A stretch of DNA of 14,645 nt from assembly GCA_040255575.1 (NCBI GenBank), contig JBDZVF010000119.1, positions 1 through 14,645 of the forward strand. Direction: 5' to 3'. The notes beneath the pieces are model-generated. The model ran no database searches, was not told where the DNA came from, and saw only the letters and a program-made list of their open reading frames with translations. Numbering within the stretch: the first letter of the stretch is position 1; every line of letters begins with the position of its first letter. Source of the DNA: JADGHX01 sp040255575. Lineage in GTDB: Bacteria > Pseudomonadota > Gammaproteobacteria > Steroidobacterales > Steroidobacteraceae. The position numbers were made by a program, and so were the translations under genes. Shown here one piece after another: positions 13,861-14,645 of the stretch.

Positions 13861-14645
13861 CGGAAGACTCCCATCTCGCGCAGCTGCGCGACCCGCTCCG
13901 GACCGAGGCCCGCGAGCTGCGCCACTGCATCAGTGTGTTCGCCGAGGCGTGGCGCGCGATACGGCTCGATGCGGTTCCTGGAGAAGCTCATCGGGGTGCG
14001 AACGTGGCCAAAGGCGCCCAGCAGGGGATGATCGAGGCGCACCAGCGCGCCCCTGAATGCAAGCTGCGGATCGCGCTCGATGAGGTCCTGCACATCCTGC
14101 ACCACACCGGCAGCGATACCGCGCGTCTGAAGCGCCGCGACCAGGGCCGCGTCCTCTTGCCCTTGCGTCCACGCGGCAAGGCGCGCATCGCGCTCCTCCG
14201 CAGCCTGCGTATCGGGATCGATACCGGCGAGCGCGCAGAGTGTACGCCACGCCTCAGCGGTGCCCAGCGAAATGGCGATCCATCGGTCCGCACCCTTCGC
14301 CGGATAGACGCCCTGATGGTAGAAGGCCGCGTCGCGATTGCCTTGCCGCTCCGGGCGCTCGCCGCGCGAAGCGGCCGCGATCGCCTCGTACATCTGTTGA
14401 GCGCAGATCTCGTACATGGCTGCGTCGATGTGCTCGCCGACTCCGTTCTGCCGTCGCCGAAGGAGCGCGGCTGAGACCGCTGCGGCCATGACGTAGGGCA
14501 CGATCACGTCGCCGTAGGGCACCGCGCCCGGGATCACGGGACCGCGATCGGGCCAGCCGGTGAGATACGTGCGGCCGGACAGGGCCGCGCCGGTGCCATC
14601 GACCCCCCACTCCTGCGCGAGCGGTCCGCTCTGACCGAAGACGCT
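13857..14645 (-). CDS. Class III CoA-transferase (CaiB/BaiF family), 5'-truncated by window edge
   Basis: The frame is open from the right edge of the window (first residues S-V-F-G-Q-S-G-P-L) to TGA 13859-13857, about 262 residues; the GTG at 14537 is internal. It covers the C-terminal two thirds of a family III CoA-transferase. F-G-Q-S-G-P is the equivalent of the Y-G-Q-Q-G-P block in the other CoA-transferase here, V-P-Y-G-D-V holds the probable catalytic Asp, and G-E-H-I-D-A-A-M-Y-E, D-R-W-I-A-I-S-L-G and R-L-G-E-H-T-D-A-V are typical later motifs. The N-terminal G-I-R-V-x-D block must lie outside the window. Its stop overlaps the ATG of the dehydratase-like gene (ATGA), so they are translationally coupled. 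It is only distantly similar to the CoA-transferase at 10330-11526, so the pair probably acts on different acids or steps and is not a recent duplication. Confidence 0.92.
   Translation of the reverse strand, partial: SVFGQSGPLAQEWGVDGTGAALSGRTYLTGWPDRGPVIPGAVPYGDVIVPYVMAAAVSAALLRRRQNGVGEHIDAAMYEICAQQMYEAIAAASRGERPERQGNRDAAFYHQGVYPAKGADRWIAISLGTAEAWRTLCALAGIDPDTQAAEERDARLAAWTQGQEDAALVAALQTRGIAAGVVQDVQDLIERDPQLAFRGALVRLDHPLLGAFGHVRTPMSFSRNRIEPYRAPRLGEHTDAVAQLAGLGPERVAQLREMGVFR

Noticed and set aside
12508..14031. A 507-codon plus-strand open frame opposite the dehydratase subunit and CoA-transferase genes
   Set aside because: Its translation is Arg/Ala/His-rich with no recognisable domain, while the opposite strand encodes clear family proteins with overlapping starts and stops. 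It is a shadow caused by high GC at third codon positions.
10330..14645. The two CoA-transferase genes as a recent tandem duplication
   Set aside because: They share only family-level motifs; the sequence around the catalytic Asp and the C-termini differ strongly.
1..14645. Insertion sequence, integrase, CRISPR array, tRNA or attachment site
   Set aside because: No transposase or recombinase motifs, no regularly spaced direct repeats and no cloverleaf pattern were seen on either strand.

Overview
The window is visibly GC-rich, gene-dense bacterial DNA with no rRNA, tRNA, CRISPR array, transposase or integrase that I can see. The gene families (DUF6152-type proteins, AAHS-type MFS, BKACE, class III CoA-transferases, DctP, NahR-like LysR) fit an environmental proteobacterium, probably gamma- or betaproteobacterial. 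This is an inference from family content and codon bias, not a taxonomic assignment. It looks like an accessory catabolic region for organic or aromatic acids.

Layout. (1) 1-2352, plus strand: three closely spaced genes for exported proteins. They are a conserved hypothetical protein cut by the window edge, a DUF6152-like small periplasmic protein, and a fumarylacetoacetate-hydrolase (FAH) family protein with a signal peptide. (2) 2424-5184, minus strand: a beta-keto acid cleavage enzyme (BKACE), then the C-terminal part of a D-2-hydroxyacid dehydrogenase whose N-terminal half is missing, open in frame into an MFS transporter. (3) 5347-6120, plus: a LuxR-type regulator divergent from the BKACE. 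(4) 6133-7059, minus: a LysR regulator divergent from the next block, with nested inverted repeats in the shared promoter region. (5) 7181-10294, plus: three genes for exported proteins, namely a Tat-signal HD-domain protein, a signal-peptide 2-hydroxyacid dehydrogenase homologue that has lost two of three catalytic residues, and a lipoprotein with a sulfatase-modifying-factor fold. (6) 10330-14645, minus: a translationally overlapping operon of CoA-transferase (cut by the window edge), a 2-hydroxyacyl-CoA dehydratase (HgdB/BcrB-like) subunit, a DctP lipoprotein and a second CoA-transferase.

How it may work (inference). Block 6 resembles a pathway in which an acid is bound outside the inner membrane (DctP), activated to a CoA ester (class III CoA-transferase) and acted on by a radical-type dehydratase. 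The second dehydratase subunit, the ATP-dependent activator and the TRAP membrane subunits are not in the window. Block 2 supplies uptake (MFS) and beta-keto acid cleavage (BKACE), probably under the LuxR regulator. Block 5 is the most unusual: families normally found in the cytoplasm (HD metalloprotein, NAD-type dehydrogenase) appear here with export signals, next to a LysR gene.

No gene-free stretch exceeds 300 bases. The longest non-coding gaps are the two divergent promoter regions (5185-5346 and 7060-7180). The 3735-4298 stretch holds only the dehydrogenase remnant and a linker without recognisable similarity.
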